Source of the DNA: Parvularculaceae bacterium
Lineage (GTDB): Bacteria; Pseudomonadota; Alphaproteobacteria; Caulobacterales; Parvularculaceae
Assembly: GCA_028284065.1 (NCBI GenBank)
Contig: JANQSJ010000007.1
Span: forward strand, 124,001 to 188,000
Reading direction: 5' to 3'
Length of the DNA: 64,000 nucleotides
Shown: one piece after another, positions 9,380 through 17,687 of the stretch
Layout: every line of letters begins with the position of its first letter
Numbering within the stretch: the stretch's first letter is position 1
Position numbers and translations under genes: made by a program
The notes under the pieces: generated by a model
Seen by the model: the letters and a program-made list of their open reading frames with translations, nothing else
The model's database searches: none
What the model was told of the DNA's origin: nothing

Positions 9380-10084
9380 ATGGAATTCCCATCGCCCTTG
9401 CTGCCCGGCGTTTTGGTCAAACGCTACAAACGCTTCCTCGCCGACATCGAACTGGATAGCGGCGAGACGATAACGGCTCACTGCCCCAATCCGGGCTCGA
9501 TGATGGGCGTCGCCCCGCCGGGCGCTCCGGCGTGGGTGTCGGTGAGCCCATCCAAGACGCGGAAGCTTCCGCATACGTTCGAACTTGTGGAGGTCGATGG
9601 CGGCCTGGTCGCCATCAACACCAACAACCCTAACAAGATCGCCGCGGAAGCGATTGCGGCCGGCCGCATCCCGAAACTTGCCGCCTTCGCTGCGCTGCGG
9701 CGCGAGGTGAAGTATGGGGAAAACAGCCGAATCGACATTCTGCTTGAGGGCGACGGCGATGCAGCCCCCACCTATGTGGAGGTCAAGAACGTCCACCTGA
9801 TGCGCGACGGAGGTCTTGCGGAGTTTCCGGACAGCGTTACGACGCGCGGCGCGAAGCACCTGCGGGAACTTGTCGGGGTTGCGGCGAAAGGGGCGCGGGC
9901 GGTCATGCTCTTCATCGTCCAGCGTATGGACTGCGAGCGTCTGAGGCCGGCGGAGGACCTTGATCCCGCCTACGCCGCCGCCTTGCGGCACGCGGCCGCG
10001 AACGGGGTTGAAACGCTGTGTTATGACTGTGAGATTACGCTAAACGGCGTCGAGTTGCGCCGCCCTCTGCCTGTAAAGCTTTAG
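9380..10084 (+). CDS. sfsA: SfsA family DNA/RNA nuclease-like protein
   Basis: 234 residues, normal for the family. The N-terminus (LLPGVLVKRYKRFLADIELDSG, then HCPNPGSMMG) is the SfsA OB-fold signature. The C-terminal PD-(D/E)XK nuclease-like half has RIDILLE and TYVEVKNVHL, where the acidic residues and Lys of a restriction-type active site fall. It was historically named for sugar fermentation stimulation, and nucleic-acid binding and nuclease activity are reported for relatives. It is followed by map with a 75-base gap, an arrangement common in Alphaproteobacteria. Confidence 0.93.
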   Translation: MEFPSPLLPGVLVKRYKRFLADIELDSGETITAHCPNPGSMMGVAPPGAPAWVSVSPSKTRKLPHTFELVEVDGGLVAINTNNPNKIAAEAIAAGRIPKLAAFAALRREVKYGENSRIDILLEGDGDAAPTYVEVKNVHLMRDGGLAEFPDSVTTRGAKHLRELVGVAAKGARAVMLFIVQRMDCERLRPAEDLDPAYAAALRHAAANGVETLCYDCEITLNGVELRRPLPVKL

Positions 10085-10159
10085 GTTTCGGCCAACCCCG
10101 ATCGCCTCGCCGTAACATGATGTCAGGGGCTCGAGGCGTTGCGCCGCTACGGAGAACGA

Positions 10160-11011
10160 ATGACTTACGCGATTGCGACCGAGGAAGCGCCGCCGGTGCG
10201 CACCGGCGAAATTCGGATTCACCCCCAAGAGGATTTCGAAGGGATGCGCGCCGCGGGCCGGCTCGCCGCCATGTGCCTCGACATGCTCGCGGACCATGTT
10301 CGTCCGGGCGCCACCACTGCCGAGCTTGATGACCTCGCGCGCGAGTTCGTCCTTGACCATGGCGCGCTATCGGCCACGATCGGCTATCGCGGCTATCGCC
10401 ACGCAACGTGCATTTCCCTCAATCACGTCATTTGCCACGGCATCCCGTCCGACCGGGTCCTGAAGAATGGCGACATAATGAATATCGACGTCACCGTCAT
10501 CGTCGATGGCTGGCACGGCGACACAAGCCGGATGTATTTCGCTGGCGAGCCGAAAGTGAAAGCCCGCAGGCTCGTTGATACGACCTATGAGTCGCTCATG
10601 GCCGGGGTCGGCGCAGTGAAAGCGGGCGCGACCCTGCGCGATATCGGCGAGGCGATACAGAAAGTCGCCGAAGGGAAGGGCTTCTCTGTCGTAAGGGACT
10701 TCTGCGGCCACGGGCTTGGGCGCGTGTTTCACGACGCCCCGAATGTCGTCCATTATGGCTCCTACAGGGATCGGTTCGTAGGCGTCCAGCGCGCGCCGGC
10801 AACGGAACTAAAGCCCGGCATGTTCTTCACGATCGAGCCGATGATCAATGAAGGCAAGCCGGACGTGCGTATGCTGAAGGATGGTTGGACGGCGGTGACG
10901 CGGGACAAGTCCCTCTCCGCCCAGTTCGAGCATTCGATCGGCGTCACTGAAGAAGGATGCGAGATTTTCACGCAATCGCCAACGGGCCGGGAGCGCCCGC
11001 CCTACCAGTGA
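10160..11011 (+). CDS. map: Type I methionine aminopeptidase
   Basis: 283 residues from ATG 10160, which follows GGAGA. The enzyme removes the initiator Met from nascent proteins. The metal-binding set is complete: Asp110 and Asp121 (NIDVTVIVDGWHGD), His184 (FCGHGLG), Glu226 (FTIEPMI) and Glu257 (QFEHSI). Substrate-positioning His93 is in CHGIP. The protein is somewhat longer than E. coli Map at its N-terminus, as is usual in this class. The stop codon overlaps the GTG start of the following membrane-protein gene, suggesting translational coupling, and radC follows. Confidence 0.96.
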   Translation: MTYAIATEEAPPVRTGEIRIHPQEDFEGMRAAGRLAAMCLDMLADHVRPGATTAELDDLAREFVLDHGALSATIGYRGYRHATCISLNHVICHGIPSDRVLKNGDIMNIDVTVIVDGWHGDTSRMYFAGEPKVKARRLVDTTYESLMAGVGAVKAGATLRDIGEAIQKVAEGKGFSVVRDFCGHGLGRVFHDAPNVVHYGSYRDRFVGVQRAPATELKPGMFFTIEPMINEGKPDVRMLKDGWTAVTRDKSLSAQFEHSIGVTEEGCEIFTQSPTGRERPPYQ

Positions 11012-11301
11012 GGCGCAGGCTGCAAAGCCCGCAAGCGCAGGCGTTCAGCGCCGCGCTCGCCCTTGCCGGGCTTTTCGCCGTGACGACGCCTGTCTACGTG
11101 CGCCTCGCCGCCGATCCGATCAATGACCTCGTCGTGCTGGCGCCGGTCATCGGCGGCCTCGCCTTCGCCGCCTTCCTCATCGCGCGGTTCGCGCGCGGAT
11201 GGCTATCCGGCGGCGCCCTCGCAATTATCGCCCTGCCCGTTTACTTCGCCGGCGTCCTCGCGGCGATCGCCGCGGCGATGCGCGTTGCAGGCCTCGCCTA
11301 G
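11008..11301 (+). CDS. Small membrane protein between map and radC
   Basis: 97 residues from a GTG that overlaps the map stop codon (GTGA). Three hydrophobic segments are visible: FSAALALAGLFAVTTPVYV, VVLAPVIGGLAFAAFLIA, and ALAIIALPVYFAGVLAAIAAAM. I recognise no family. The tight fit between map and radC supports a real gene, but the start is uncertain because no good ribosome-binding site precedes it. Coupled reinitiation from map would explain this. Confidence 0.6.
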   Translation: MRRRLQSPQAQAFSAALALAGLFAVTTPVYVRLAADPINDLVVLAPVIGGLAFAAFLIARFARGWLSGGALAIIALPVYFAGVLAAIAAAMRVAGLA

Positions 11302-11313
11302 GGCGTCCCCTCA

Positions 11314-12024
11314 ATGGCTGAACGGGCAAAGGAAAGCGCCGAACTGCCGCCCAACCATCGCGCAGGCCACCGCGAACGCCTGCGCGAACGCTTCCGCCGC
11401 GCCGGCGCGGACGCGCTGAACGATTACGAGCTTCTGGAGCTTGTGCTTTTTCGCGCCATTCCGCGCCGCGACGTAAAGCCTCTCGCCAAGGAGCTGATCG
11501 CGACGTTCGGCGGATTCGCCGAAACCCTCGGGGCGCCGCCGGAACGGCTGACCGAGGTCAAAGGGGTCTCCGACGCAGTCGCGACAGACCTCAAGATCAT
11601 TCAGGCGGCAGCCGTGAAAATGGGGCGGGAGCGCATTATAAACCGCAGGGTCGTCAGCTCCGCAGGCGATCTCATCGCATATTGCCGGGCCGCCATGGCT
11701 GATCGGCCGACGGAAGAGTTCAGGATTTTATTCCTTGATCGGAAGAACAAGCTGATCGCCGACGAAGCCCAGCAACAGGGCACCGTTGACCATACGCCGG
11801 TCTATCCGCGGGAGGTCATCAAGCGCGCGCTGGAGCTTCACGCCTCCTCGATCATCCTTGTCCACAATCACCCGTCAGGCGACCCGACGCCCTCGCGCGG
11901 CGACATCGCCATGACAATGGAGATCGTCAAGGCGGCCAAGGCGCTCAATATCAATGTGCACGATCATCTCATTATCGGGCACAAGACCGAGGCGAGTTTT
12001 CGGCAACTCGGCCTACTGAGTTAA
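11314..12024 (+). CDS. radC: RadC/JAB-domain protein
   Basis: 236 residues. The N-terminal helix-hairpin-helix part (NDYELLELVLF, then TEVKGVSDAVATDLK) is followed by the JAB metalloprotease-like fold with HNHPSGDPTPSRGD, in which two His and the Asp form the zinc site. A role in DNA repair was assigned early and later doubted, so the biochemical function is open. It is last in the apparent sfsA-map-membrane protein-radC run and meets a convergent gene only one base later. Confidence 0.93.
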   Translation: MAERAKESAELPPNHRAGHRERLRERFRRAGADALNDYELLELVLFRAIPRRDVKPLAKELIATFGGFAETLGAPPERLTEVKGVSDAVATDLKIIQAAAVKMGRERIINRRVVSSAGDLIAYCRAAMADRPTEEFRILFLDRKNKLIADEAQQQGTVDHTPVYPREVIKRALELHASSIILVHNHPSGDPTPSRGDIAMTMEIVKAAKALNINVHDHLIIGHKTEASFRQLGLLS

Positions 12025-12025
12025 G

Positions 12026-12715
12026 TCATCCGCGCGGCCAGAACCGGACCGCGACAAGATAAAGACCCGATATCGCAAAGGCGACGCCGGTCACTGACGC
12101 AACGCGGACCAGCGGATTATTAAAGTTCGTCCGCTCGTCATAATCCATGATATGCAGCATCCAGAAGAAATCGTAAATTCGCCAGATACGGTTTCGCCGC
12201 GAAAGCACTTCGCCGGTGTCAGGCGAGATATATAGCCGGGTCCTGTCCGGGTCGTCGAAATCGACGCGCCATACGGGCGTCGGCCCGCGATACTCCCCAG
12301 GCGGATCTGACAGTAGGGCGACCCGTTCGATCTCCGCATCGCCAACGAAAGACAGACGCGCCGCGCGGCGCGCGCCCGCCTCGTCAAGCGGCTCGATGCG
12401 GTCGCCGGTGATCGGATTGAAAAGCGCCCGCGCGTCCGGACCGACAGCCTCGTACACAAGCCGGCCCCTGATCGTGCGCAAACGCACCTCTGTGACGCCG
12501 CCTTCCATCTGTGCGATAACGCCGCCGGGCGCAGCGTAGGCCCGCGTCTCCAGCGACGGCGGAAAGTCGATCGGCGCGGTCGTTTCGCCACGAACGATGT
12601 CAATCTCGAACCAGCTCATGATGACGCCGCTCGCCATCCACAACAGGACCTGCGCCCCGAGCAAAAGCCCAAGCCAGCGATGCCCTTTGCGGATGTAGTA
12701 TTTGTAGGTGTTCAT
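12026..12715 (-). CDS. PepSY-associated membrane protein
   Basis: 229 residues with an N-terminal membrane helix (RWLGLLLGAQVLLWMASGVIMSW) and a C-terminal helix (VASVTGVAFAISGLYLVAVRF) enclosing a periplasmic domain with PepSY-like repeats (RTRLYISPDTGEVLSRRNRIWRI). This is the layout of PepSY-TM proteins, some of which take part in iron-siderophore reduction or peptidase control. Its ATG overlaps the stop of the DUF885 gene (ATGA), so the two are translationally coupled. That pairing raises the idea that it regulates or anchors the DUF885 hydrolase. Confidence 0.78.
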   Translation of the reverse strand: MNTYKYYIRKGHRWLGLLLGAQVLLWMASGVIMSWFEIDIVRGETTAPIDFPPSLETRAYAAPGGVIAQMEGGVTEVRLRTIRGRLVYEAVGPDARALFNPITGDRIEPLDEAGARRAARLSFVGDAEIERVALLSDPPGEYRGPTPVWRVDFDDPDRTRLYISPDTGEVLSRRNRIWRIYDFFWMLHIMDYDERTNFNNPLVRVASVTGVAFAISGLYLVAVRFWPRG

Positions 12716-14055
12716 TCAGATGGCGCGGCGCCGGACCCGGTCGCCGCCGCAAGGTCGCTTGCGGAGAGCGGCGTCGTCAGAAGCCGCTCAAACGCGGTCC
12801 ACGGATCGTCGCCCGCCGCCTCGACGTAAGCTTTCACGAGATCCTGGCCGAGATTGTAGTTGAGGACGTAGCCCCGATAGGTCTCGATGAACCGCACGCT
12901 TTGCTCGGCGCGTTCACGCGAATGAAGGCCATATTTTTCAAGCATGTCGATCGCCGTCTCGCGCCCGATGCGGCCGTCGAGATATTCCCGGGCGATATGA
13001 TTGCGCGCATGGGAGAGTTTGCGCCTAGCTTTGTTCACGCCCGCAAGCTTTTCCGCGTTTGATGGATCAAGCCCGGCGAGCGGATAGAGGACGTCGCGTT
13101 CGAACGCGGTCTTTTCCTCCCCCGGAAAAGCGAGCTCTATGCCGAAATTAGCCGACCCCTCTCCGATGAGGGATTGCGGGCTGAACAGAGGATACATCGA
13201 GTATTCGATCCAGCCGTTCGCGCCAACGAAGTCGCGCTCTACGAGAACGTTCCAGGTGTGGTGGCCGGGATACCCCTCATGGCAGCCAAGGTCGACGGCG
13301 CGATCGATAATCACCGGAAAATCCGTGTTAATCTCGATCTTGCTGACGAAGCCGCCCTGGTACCAGTTGTAGCCGCTCCAGGGCTTGTCCGTCACATAAC
13401 CAATCGTGAAATTCTCGCCGGCCGGGAGATCGTAGTGCTCAAGCGTGCGGCGGCGGCATTCGGCGATCGCCGCGTCGAACACCGGTCCCAATTTGTCCGG
13501 CGGAATCGCGAGGCTGTTGCGAAAGTCCTGGACCCGTTGCGATAGCGGTCCCTCGCCCGGCAGCGCCGAGTCAATATCGCTGAGCGCCGCGTCAAACTCG
13601 GCGAGGTCGTAGGCAGGGGCGACTGCATCGTAGAGGAGCTTCGTTTCTTCATTGAAGCTGAACGTATCGCCGGACGCCATGGCGATGCGCGTGCGGGCCG
13701 CGACAAGCTGGCGACGCAGCATTGCCGGACGCGCGCCCTTTTCGCCGACCGCGTCCAGCCGGGCGATCAGCGCATCCGCGGCGGCGGCGAGATCATCGAG
13801 GGAGCGCGGCGACGCCTCAGCCGCGGCGCGCCATTCCGGCGGCCCGTGATAAGCGTCGACATAGTCGTCGTCGTAGACGCCGAGTTCGAGACCCAGCTTC
13901 ACGAACGCTTCCGCAACGGCATTCAGTTCGGTGACGGCCGGCGCGTCGCCCGGCGTCGCGTGCGGCGATTCCTGAAAGGACGTATCGCGCGTCTGCGTTT
14001 CGCCGCCGCACCCGGCCAGCAAGACGAATGCGAGGGCGGCGGCGAAGCGCTTCAT
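12712..14055 (-). CDS. DUF885 family lipoprotein (putative metallohydrolase)
   Basis: 447 residues with a lipoprotein signal (FAAALAFVLLAGCGG, lipidated Cys at about position 16). The zinc-hydrolase-like motif HEGYPGHH, diagnostic of DUF885, lies near residue 264, and the C-terminal helix carries the usual DUF885 RxNHIAREYL segment. Relatives are annotated as carboxypeptidase-like proteins, but the substrate is unknown. It would act in the periplasm, tethered to a membrane. It is first in a two-gene unit with the PepSY protein, with overlapping stop and start. Confidence 0.82.
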   Translation of the reverse strand: MKRFAAALAFVLLAGCGGETQTRDTSFQESPHATPGDAPAVTELNAVAEAFVKLGLELGVYDDDYVDAYHGPPEWRAAAEASPRSLDDLAAAADALIARLDAVGEKGARPAMLRRQLVAARTRIAMASGDTFSFNEETKLLYDAVAPAYDLAEFDAALSDIDSALPGEGPLSQRVQDFRNSLAIPPDKLGPVFDAAIAECRRRTLEHYDLPAGENFTIGYVTDKPWSGYNWYQGGFVSKIEINTDFPVIIDRAVDLGCHEGYPGHHTWNVLVERDFVGANGWIEYSMYPLFSPQSLIGEGSANFGIELAFPGEEKTAFERDVLYPLAGLDPSNAEKLAGVNKARRKLSHARNHIAREYLDGRIGRETAIDMLEKYGLHSRERAEQSVRFIETYRGYVLNYNLGQDLVKAYVEAAGDDPWTAFERLLTTPLSASDLAAATGSGAAPSE

Positions 14056-14076
14056 ATGTCTAATCCGCGACGCCGC

Positions 14077-14373
14077 TTAGGCGCGCGCGCCGGAGAACGG
14101 CGCGTTTCCGAATGCGCCGAGCTTGACCGTGCCGGAAAGCGCGTCGCCCTCGACCTTGCCTTCGAATTCGAGCGTCATTGGCATCGGCGTCGTGATCTTC
14201 GCATTCCAGGAGACATTGTCGCCGTCGACCTTGCCTTCCTCGATCTGAACCGTCCCGGTCGCGCCGGACATCTCGCCGGTGAGGGCGCCGCCGTCCGCTT
14301 TAAGGTCCAGCGTGCCGTTCTGCTCGCCCATCGGGGTCTTCATCGTCATGTTCCACTTGCCGTCCACGGCCAT
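14077..14373 (-). CDS. Small beta-rich protein of unknown function
   Basis: 98 residues with alternating Gly/Thr-rich strands (GKWNMTMKTPMGEQNGTLDL, then GALTGEMSGATGTVQIEEGKVDGDNVSW), suggesting an up-and-down beta sheet or small barrel. There is no signal peptide or transmembrane segment. The start is strong (GGAGA seven bases before ATG 14373). I do not recognise a named family, although similar short proteins seem common in Alphaproteobacteria. It lies 21 bases upstream of the DUF885 gene on the same strand and may be co-transcribed. Confidence 0.7.
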   Translation of the reverse strand: MAVDGKWNMTMKTPMGEQNGTLDLKADGGALTGEMSGATGTVQIEEGKVDGDNVSWNAKITTPMPMTLEFEGKVEGDALSGTVKLGAFGNAPFSGARA

Positions 14374-14604
14374 TGTCGTCTCCTGCTAAATTGTCACAAG
14401 GATCGCTGTTGTTCGGCTTCCGCCGATCGCATCGCGCCGCCGCCTCGCCCCGGGGCTCAACGACGAACGGTTTAGGGCGCTCGCCCAATACCGATGCGAT
14501 CCGATTAAGCCCTCATGACGCCGGGAGCAAGCGCGCAATGCCGCCGCCGGGCGCCAAGGGCCAGGCGGTCGACGCGAAAACGACAAACAACGCCGCGGCG
14601 GACG

Positions 14605-14775
14605 CTAAAGCCGATCCGTCAAAGGCGTTCCGAATACGGACAAAACAACCAGAAGCGCCACAACAACGAGCGCGAAAAGAAACGCGCATACGCCTGCGGT
14701 GCACAGCCCGTACGCGACGGTCGGCTTTCGCAAGATAGACTCCTGCCGTTGCGGCAGGCGCAAGAATGACTGCAT
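14605..14775 (-). CDS. Predicted single-pass small membrane protein
   Basis: 56 residues from the ATG at 14775. The basic N-terminus (MQSFLRLPQRQESILRK) is followed by one long hydrophobic helix from about residue 25 to 48 and a short polar tail. The reading frame makes biological sense as a type II single-pass protein, but the ribosome-binding site (AGGGG about ten bases upstream) is only fair and no family is recognised. The surrounding 14374-14893 holds nothing else that I can support. Confidence 0.4.
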   Translation of the reverse strand: MQSFLRLPQRQESILRKPTVAYGLCTAGVCAFLFALVVVALLVVLSVFGTPLTDRL

Positions 14776-14893
14776 CGTTTCGAAGCCCCTACTCTTCGAT
14801 CGTCGCAATTTAGCGATGCAATTGGTAGACCGTTACGGGCCGCGCGCCAATGGCGATTCGCATGCCGCAGCGCAACATCACCCGCACGCGGCG

Positions 14894-15193
14894 TCAGCTG
14901 TTACGCCGCGCAGCCTCCCGCCACGCCTCCATCGCCTGGCTGATGGCGAACGTCTCGCGGTATTTCGGGCTGTCAGACGGCCGCGGCGGCCGCTCGGCGG
15001 TCAGCGCCATGATCTCCGCAAGCTTGTTATGCGCGGCGCCCGACTGGCCCGCGCCGATATAGGCATGGAGCTCGATGAGCGCGTCGGAGAGCGGGTCGTC
15101 CGCCCGGATTACGAAATAGGGCTCATCATCGGCGAGGTCGTCATAGCAGTCGAACTTCGACTTGTTGGCTTTCGATCCGACGGGCGCGGTCAT
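14894..15193 (-). CDS. Conserved-looking hypothetical protein, 99 residues
   Basis: Starts at ATG 15193, which is preceded by AGAAGGGAG at a seven-base spacing. The sequence KSKFDCYDDLADDEPYFVIR followed by DPLSDALIELHAYIGAGQS reads as a soluble, helical, acidic protein. No known domain, signal or membrane segment is seen. It lies between unrelated genes and its function cannot be inferred. Confidence 0.65.
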   Translation of the reverse strand: MTAPVGSKANKSKFDCYDDLADDEPYFVIRADDPLSDALIELHAYIGAGQSGAAHNKLAEIMALTAERPPRPSDSPKYRETFAISQAMEAWREAARRNS

Positions 15194-15251
15194 GGCGGAG
15201 CTCCCTTCTGGCATAACGGCGCTGAGGAAATGGCGCTCGCCGGGCGCGGCG

Positions 15252-16409
15252 TCAATCCGATCGGGTCGAACTATCGGGTCCGTCCGGCGATCCGTGGGCG
15301 TTTGACGTCAGCCAGGACTCGATCATGGCAATCGCATCTTCCGAAAACGACGTGGAAAGCTTGGCGTATTCGGTCGGCAGGCCGCTGTCCGCCGGCATCA
15401 GCAGATGGTTGAGATTCGGGAATTCCTGAACGCTCAATTTCACCCGCCCCTGCTTTTCCAAAATCGCCTCGATTGCCCGAAGATGCCTGTTCGGAGGCGC
15501 AACGACGTCCTTGCCGCCGCCGATGGCCAGAACCGGCGTCGTCAAACCGCCATAGGCCGCCGCCGGCTCGAACCTCAGATTCGACTGGTACCATTCATCC
15601 AGCAGGATATCGGCGAGACCCGCCGCGTCGCGCGGCAGGAAACGGTAAGGGGGTATGAGCGCGCGACCCGGTCCCTGCAAAAACGCAACTAGCCGATCGC
15701 GCGTCTCCCGGGCGTCGGGATCGCCGCCAACAATAGCGACATACTCGTCAAAAAATGCGCGAAACCGCGCGGCGCGCTGGCCGTCGATATTCAGAAGACT
15801 GATTGTCGTTTCGAGCTGCTGCCGCAGAGCATCCTCCCCCTGCAGGCCTGGCGCCGACATCAGGACGACGCCTGCGGCATCCGCGTGCGTCGCGGCCATC
15901 GCGCCGATCGCCGCGCCCTGGCTCATGCCGGCGTAGAAAATGCGCGCGCCGTCAATTCGCGGGTCCGCCCGCAGGTATTCAGCCACCGCGACGGCGTCGT
16001 CGGCGAGGTCGCGCCAAGATGCCGCGAAATAATCCCCGGTGGATGCGCCGACGCCGCGATCATCATACCGGGCGACGGCGAAGCCCGCGCGCGTCAACCT
16101 GTCGGCCAGAACCATAAACCCCTTGTGCCCGGCGAACGACTGGTCCCGGTCATTCGGGCCGGCGACGGAAAGCAACGCGATGGCGGGGAAAGGCCCGTTT
16201 CCCTCGGGTATCGTCAGCGTTCCACCCACAATGACGGCCTGGTCAGGACTATCGATGGCGAATTCTTCGACAAGATAGGGAAATGGCGCAACGGGCGTCT
16301 GCGACTTTGGCGCCTCGGCGACGACCTCCCGCCGGTCTGCAAGAACAAAGAGGCCCACGCCGACAGCCGACATAATGGCGATCGTCAGCGTCATGAGGAC
16401 ACGGTTCAT
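15252..16409 (-). CDS. Membrane-anchored or secreted alpha/beta hydrolase
   Basis: 385 residues. An N-terminal hydrophobic helix (TLTIAIMSAVGVGLFVLA) acts as anchor or signal. The hydrolase core shows the oxyanion region SVAGPNDRDQSFAGHKGF, RYDDRGVGASTGDY, and the nucleophile elbow YAGMSQGAAIGA (Ser). The likely acid and His are in the C-terminal part (FPNLNHLLMPAD). The pattern matches bacterial serine aminopeptidase/acyl-esterase-like hydrolases. It lies 30 bases downstream of the XRE regulator gene and could be the last member of that unit. Confidence 0.8.
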   Translation of the reverse strand: MNRVLMTLTIAIMSAVGVGLFVLADRREVVAEAPKSQTPVAPFPYLVEEFAIDSPDQAVIVGGTLTIPEGNGPFPAIALLSVAGPNDRDQSFAGHKGFMVLADRLTRAGFAVARYDDRGVGASTGDYFAASWRDLADDAVAVAEYLRADPRIDGARIFYAGMSQGAAIGAMAATHADAAGVVLMSAPGLQGEDALRQQLETTISLLNIDGQRAARFRAFFDEYVAIVGGDPDARETRDRLVAFLQGPGRALIPPYRFLPRDAAGLADILLDEWYQSNLRFEPAAAYGGLTTPVLAIGGGKDVVAPPNRHLRAIEAILEKQGRVKLSVQEFPNLNHLLMPADSGLPTEYAKLSTSFSEDAIAMIESWLTSNAHGSPDGPDSSTRSD

Positions 16410-16439
16410 GTCGTCACCCCGGTTTGCGTTTATCTTTGC

Positions 16440-16640
16440 CTATTCAGCGTCTTCGAACGGGAACGCGTCGGTAATCTCAGCCTGGAGGGCTCGGGCTATT
16501 TTGTAGGCGAGCGTCAGACTTGGATCATGACGACTGTTTTCAATCGTATTGATCGCCTGTCGCGTCACCCCCACGGCTTCCGCAAGCTGCGCCTGAGACC
16601 ATTTCTTCTCGGCGCGCAGGACGCGCAGCCGATTGGTCAC
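16440..16640 (-). CDS. XRE-type helix-turn-helix regulator (YozG-like, short)
   Basis: 66 residues from a GTG overlapping the stop of the upstream membrane-protein gene (GTGA). The whole protein is a Cro/CI-type DNA-binding domain: RLRVLRAEKKWSQAQLAEAVGVTRQAINTIEN contains the recognition helix. Short regulators of this kind are often paired with a small membrane protein and control their own operon. A candidate operator is described at 17061-17091, upstream of the membrane-protein gene. Confidence 0.85.
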   Translation of the reverse strand: MTNRLRVLRAEKKWSQAQLAEAVGVTRQAINTIENSRHDPSLTLAYKIARALQAEITDAFPFEDAE

Positions 16641-16999
16641 CGCGCCAGCCAAAGCCGCGCTCCGTAGACGAACAGACAGATCGCCATCGCCACCGCCCAG
16701 AGGTTTGACGCGACATGCGGCGCGTCGATGTTGAAGGCGGAGAGGCCATAGGACAGGACGCCGACCGCAAGCGCGGCGACAGCCCCCGCCTCGGTGGCGA
16801 ACCGGCGCAACACCTCATCGCGCGAGGCGATGTGGCCTGCGACGAGGAGCGCGAGCGCGACGAGCGACGCGATCGCTACGATGCTGAATACCATCGGCGA
16901 AGCGCCGACCGGCAGCCCGCCGGTCATTGCGTATCGCGCCGATGCGTGAACGCCGTAGAGCGCCAGAAAGCCGAAAATCCAGAACGCCTTAGCCGCCAT
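16637..16999 (-). CDS. Four-helix membrane protein coupled to the XRE regulator
   Basis: 120 residues, nearly all hydrophobic. The segments are FWIFGFLALYGVHASARYAM, MVFSIVAIASLVALALLVAGHIA, EAGAVAALAVGVLSYGLSAF and NLWAVAMAICLFVYGARLWLA. Its stop overlaps the start of the regulator. This is the usual arrangement for a membrane protein of unknown function with a one-domain HTH protein, where the membrane partner may sense a signal. The ATG at 16999 has GGAGCA upstream. Confidence 0.72.
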   Translation of the reverse strand: MAAKAFWIFGFLALYGVHASARYAMTGGLPVGASPMVFSIVAIASLVALALLVAGHIASRDEVLRRFATEAGAVAALAVGVLSYGLSAFNIDAPHVASNLWAVAMAICLFVYGARLWLAR

Positions 17000-17060
17000 G
17001 GGAGTGCTCCTTCGTAGCCCTGACGCCCAAACCTTCGACTATGACGCAAAGAATGTCAAG

Positions 17061-17091
17061 AATACCCGACAAAATATCGGTAATACCGGAC
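17061..17091 (-). promoter_or_regulatory. Candidate operator pair for the XRE regulator
   Basis: Two near-identical 10-mers, AATACCCGAC (17061-17070) and AATACCGGAC (17082-17091), lie 21 bases apart, two helical turns, on the same DNA face. The second overlaps the perfect palindrome CGGTAATACCG (17078-17088). They sit 62-92 bases upstream of the membrane-protein start, where an autoregulator would bind. Confidence 0.4.
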
Positions 17092-17094
17092 ACG

Positions 17095-17538
17095 TCACGC
17101 TTGCCGGGTCGAGACAAGATGCAGCGCCACCCGACGCCGCTGCGGCGCGCGGCGATGTTCAAAAAGGTAGAGCCCCTGCCAGGTTCCGAGCGCGAGGTCT
17201 CCATTTATGATCGGTATTCCAATTGAGACCGCGGTCAGCGCCGCCTTGATATGGGCCGGCATGTCGTCGGGCCCCTCGGCGGTGTGGCGGAGCCAGGACA
17301 TGGCGGGGTCGTCGCCGTCCGGGACGAGCCGCCGAAAGAAGGCGTCGAGGTCGCGGCGCACGTCGGGGTCGGCGCTTTCCTGAATGACGAGGGAACAGGA
17401 CGTGTGCTGAACAAAGGCGGTGAGAAGGCCTTCGCCCCCGCCCCCGTTCGCGCCCGCCTTGCGCGCGATATCCCTCGCCTTGTCGGTGAACTCATAGAGG
17501 CCGGGCCCTCGCGTTGCGATTTCCGCCACCTCAATCAC
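17095..17538 (-). CDS. YjbQ family (secondary thiamine-phosphate synthase-like)
   Basis: 147 residues. LTAFVQHTSCSLVIQESADPDVRRDL carries the conserved His-Thr-Ser-Cys segment, and TAVSIGIPIINGDLALGTWQGLYLFEHR is the C-terminal signature of the YjbQ/UPF0047 fold. E. coli YjbQ has weak thiamine-phosphate synthase activity in vitro, and its cellular role is unclear. GTG 17538 with GGAGAGG upstream is the best start. The gene is divergent from the oxygenase gene to its right. Confidence 0.9.
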   Translation of the reverse strand: MIEVAEIATRGPGLYEFTDKARDIARKAGANGGGGEGLLTAFVQHTSCSLVIQESADPDVRRDLDAFFRRLVPDGDDPAMSWLRHTAEGPDDMPAHIKAALTAVSIGIPIINGDLALGTWQGLYLFEHRRAPQRRRVALHLVSTRQA

Positions 17539-17687
17539 CGCCCCGGGCCTCTCCCTTGATTGCGAGTCGCTTAGCGCATTCGCGCAATTGTTCAGAAATT
17601 ATCAAGCGTTTGTTGGTCAAGAATCAACTCGGTCCGGATGAAGGCGATGGCTCAAAAGCAAGAGCTTTACAAGGAAGGCGCGCGCCT

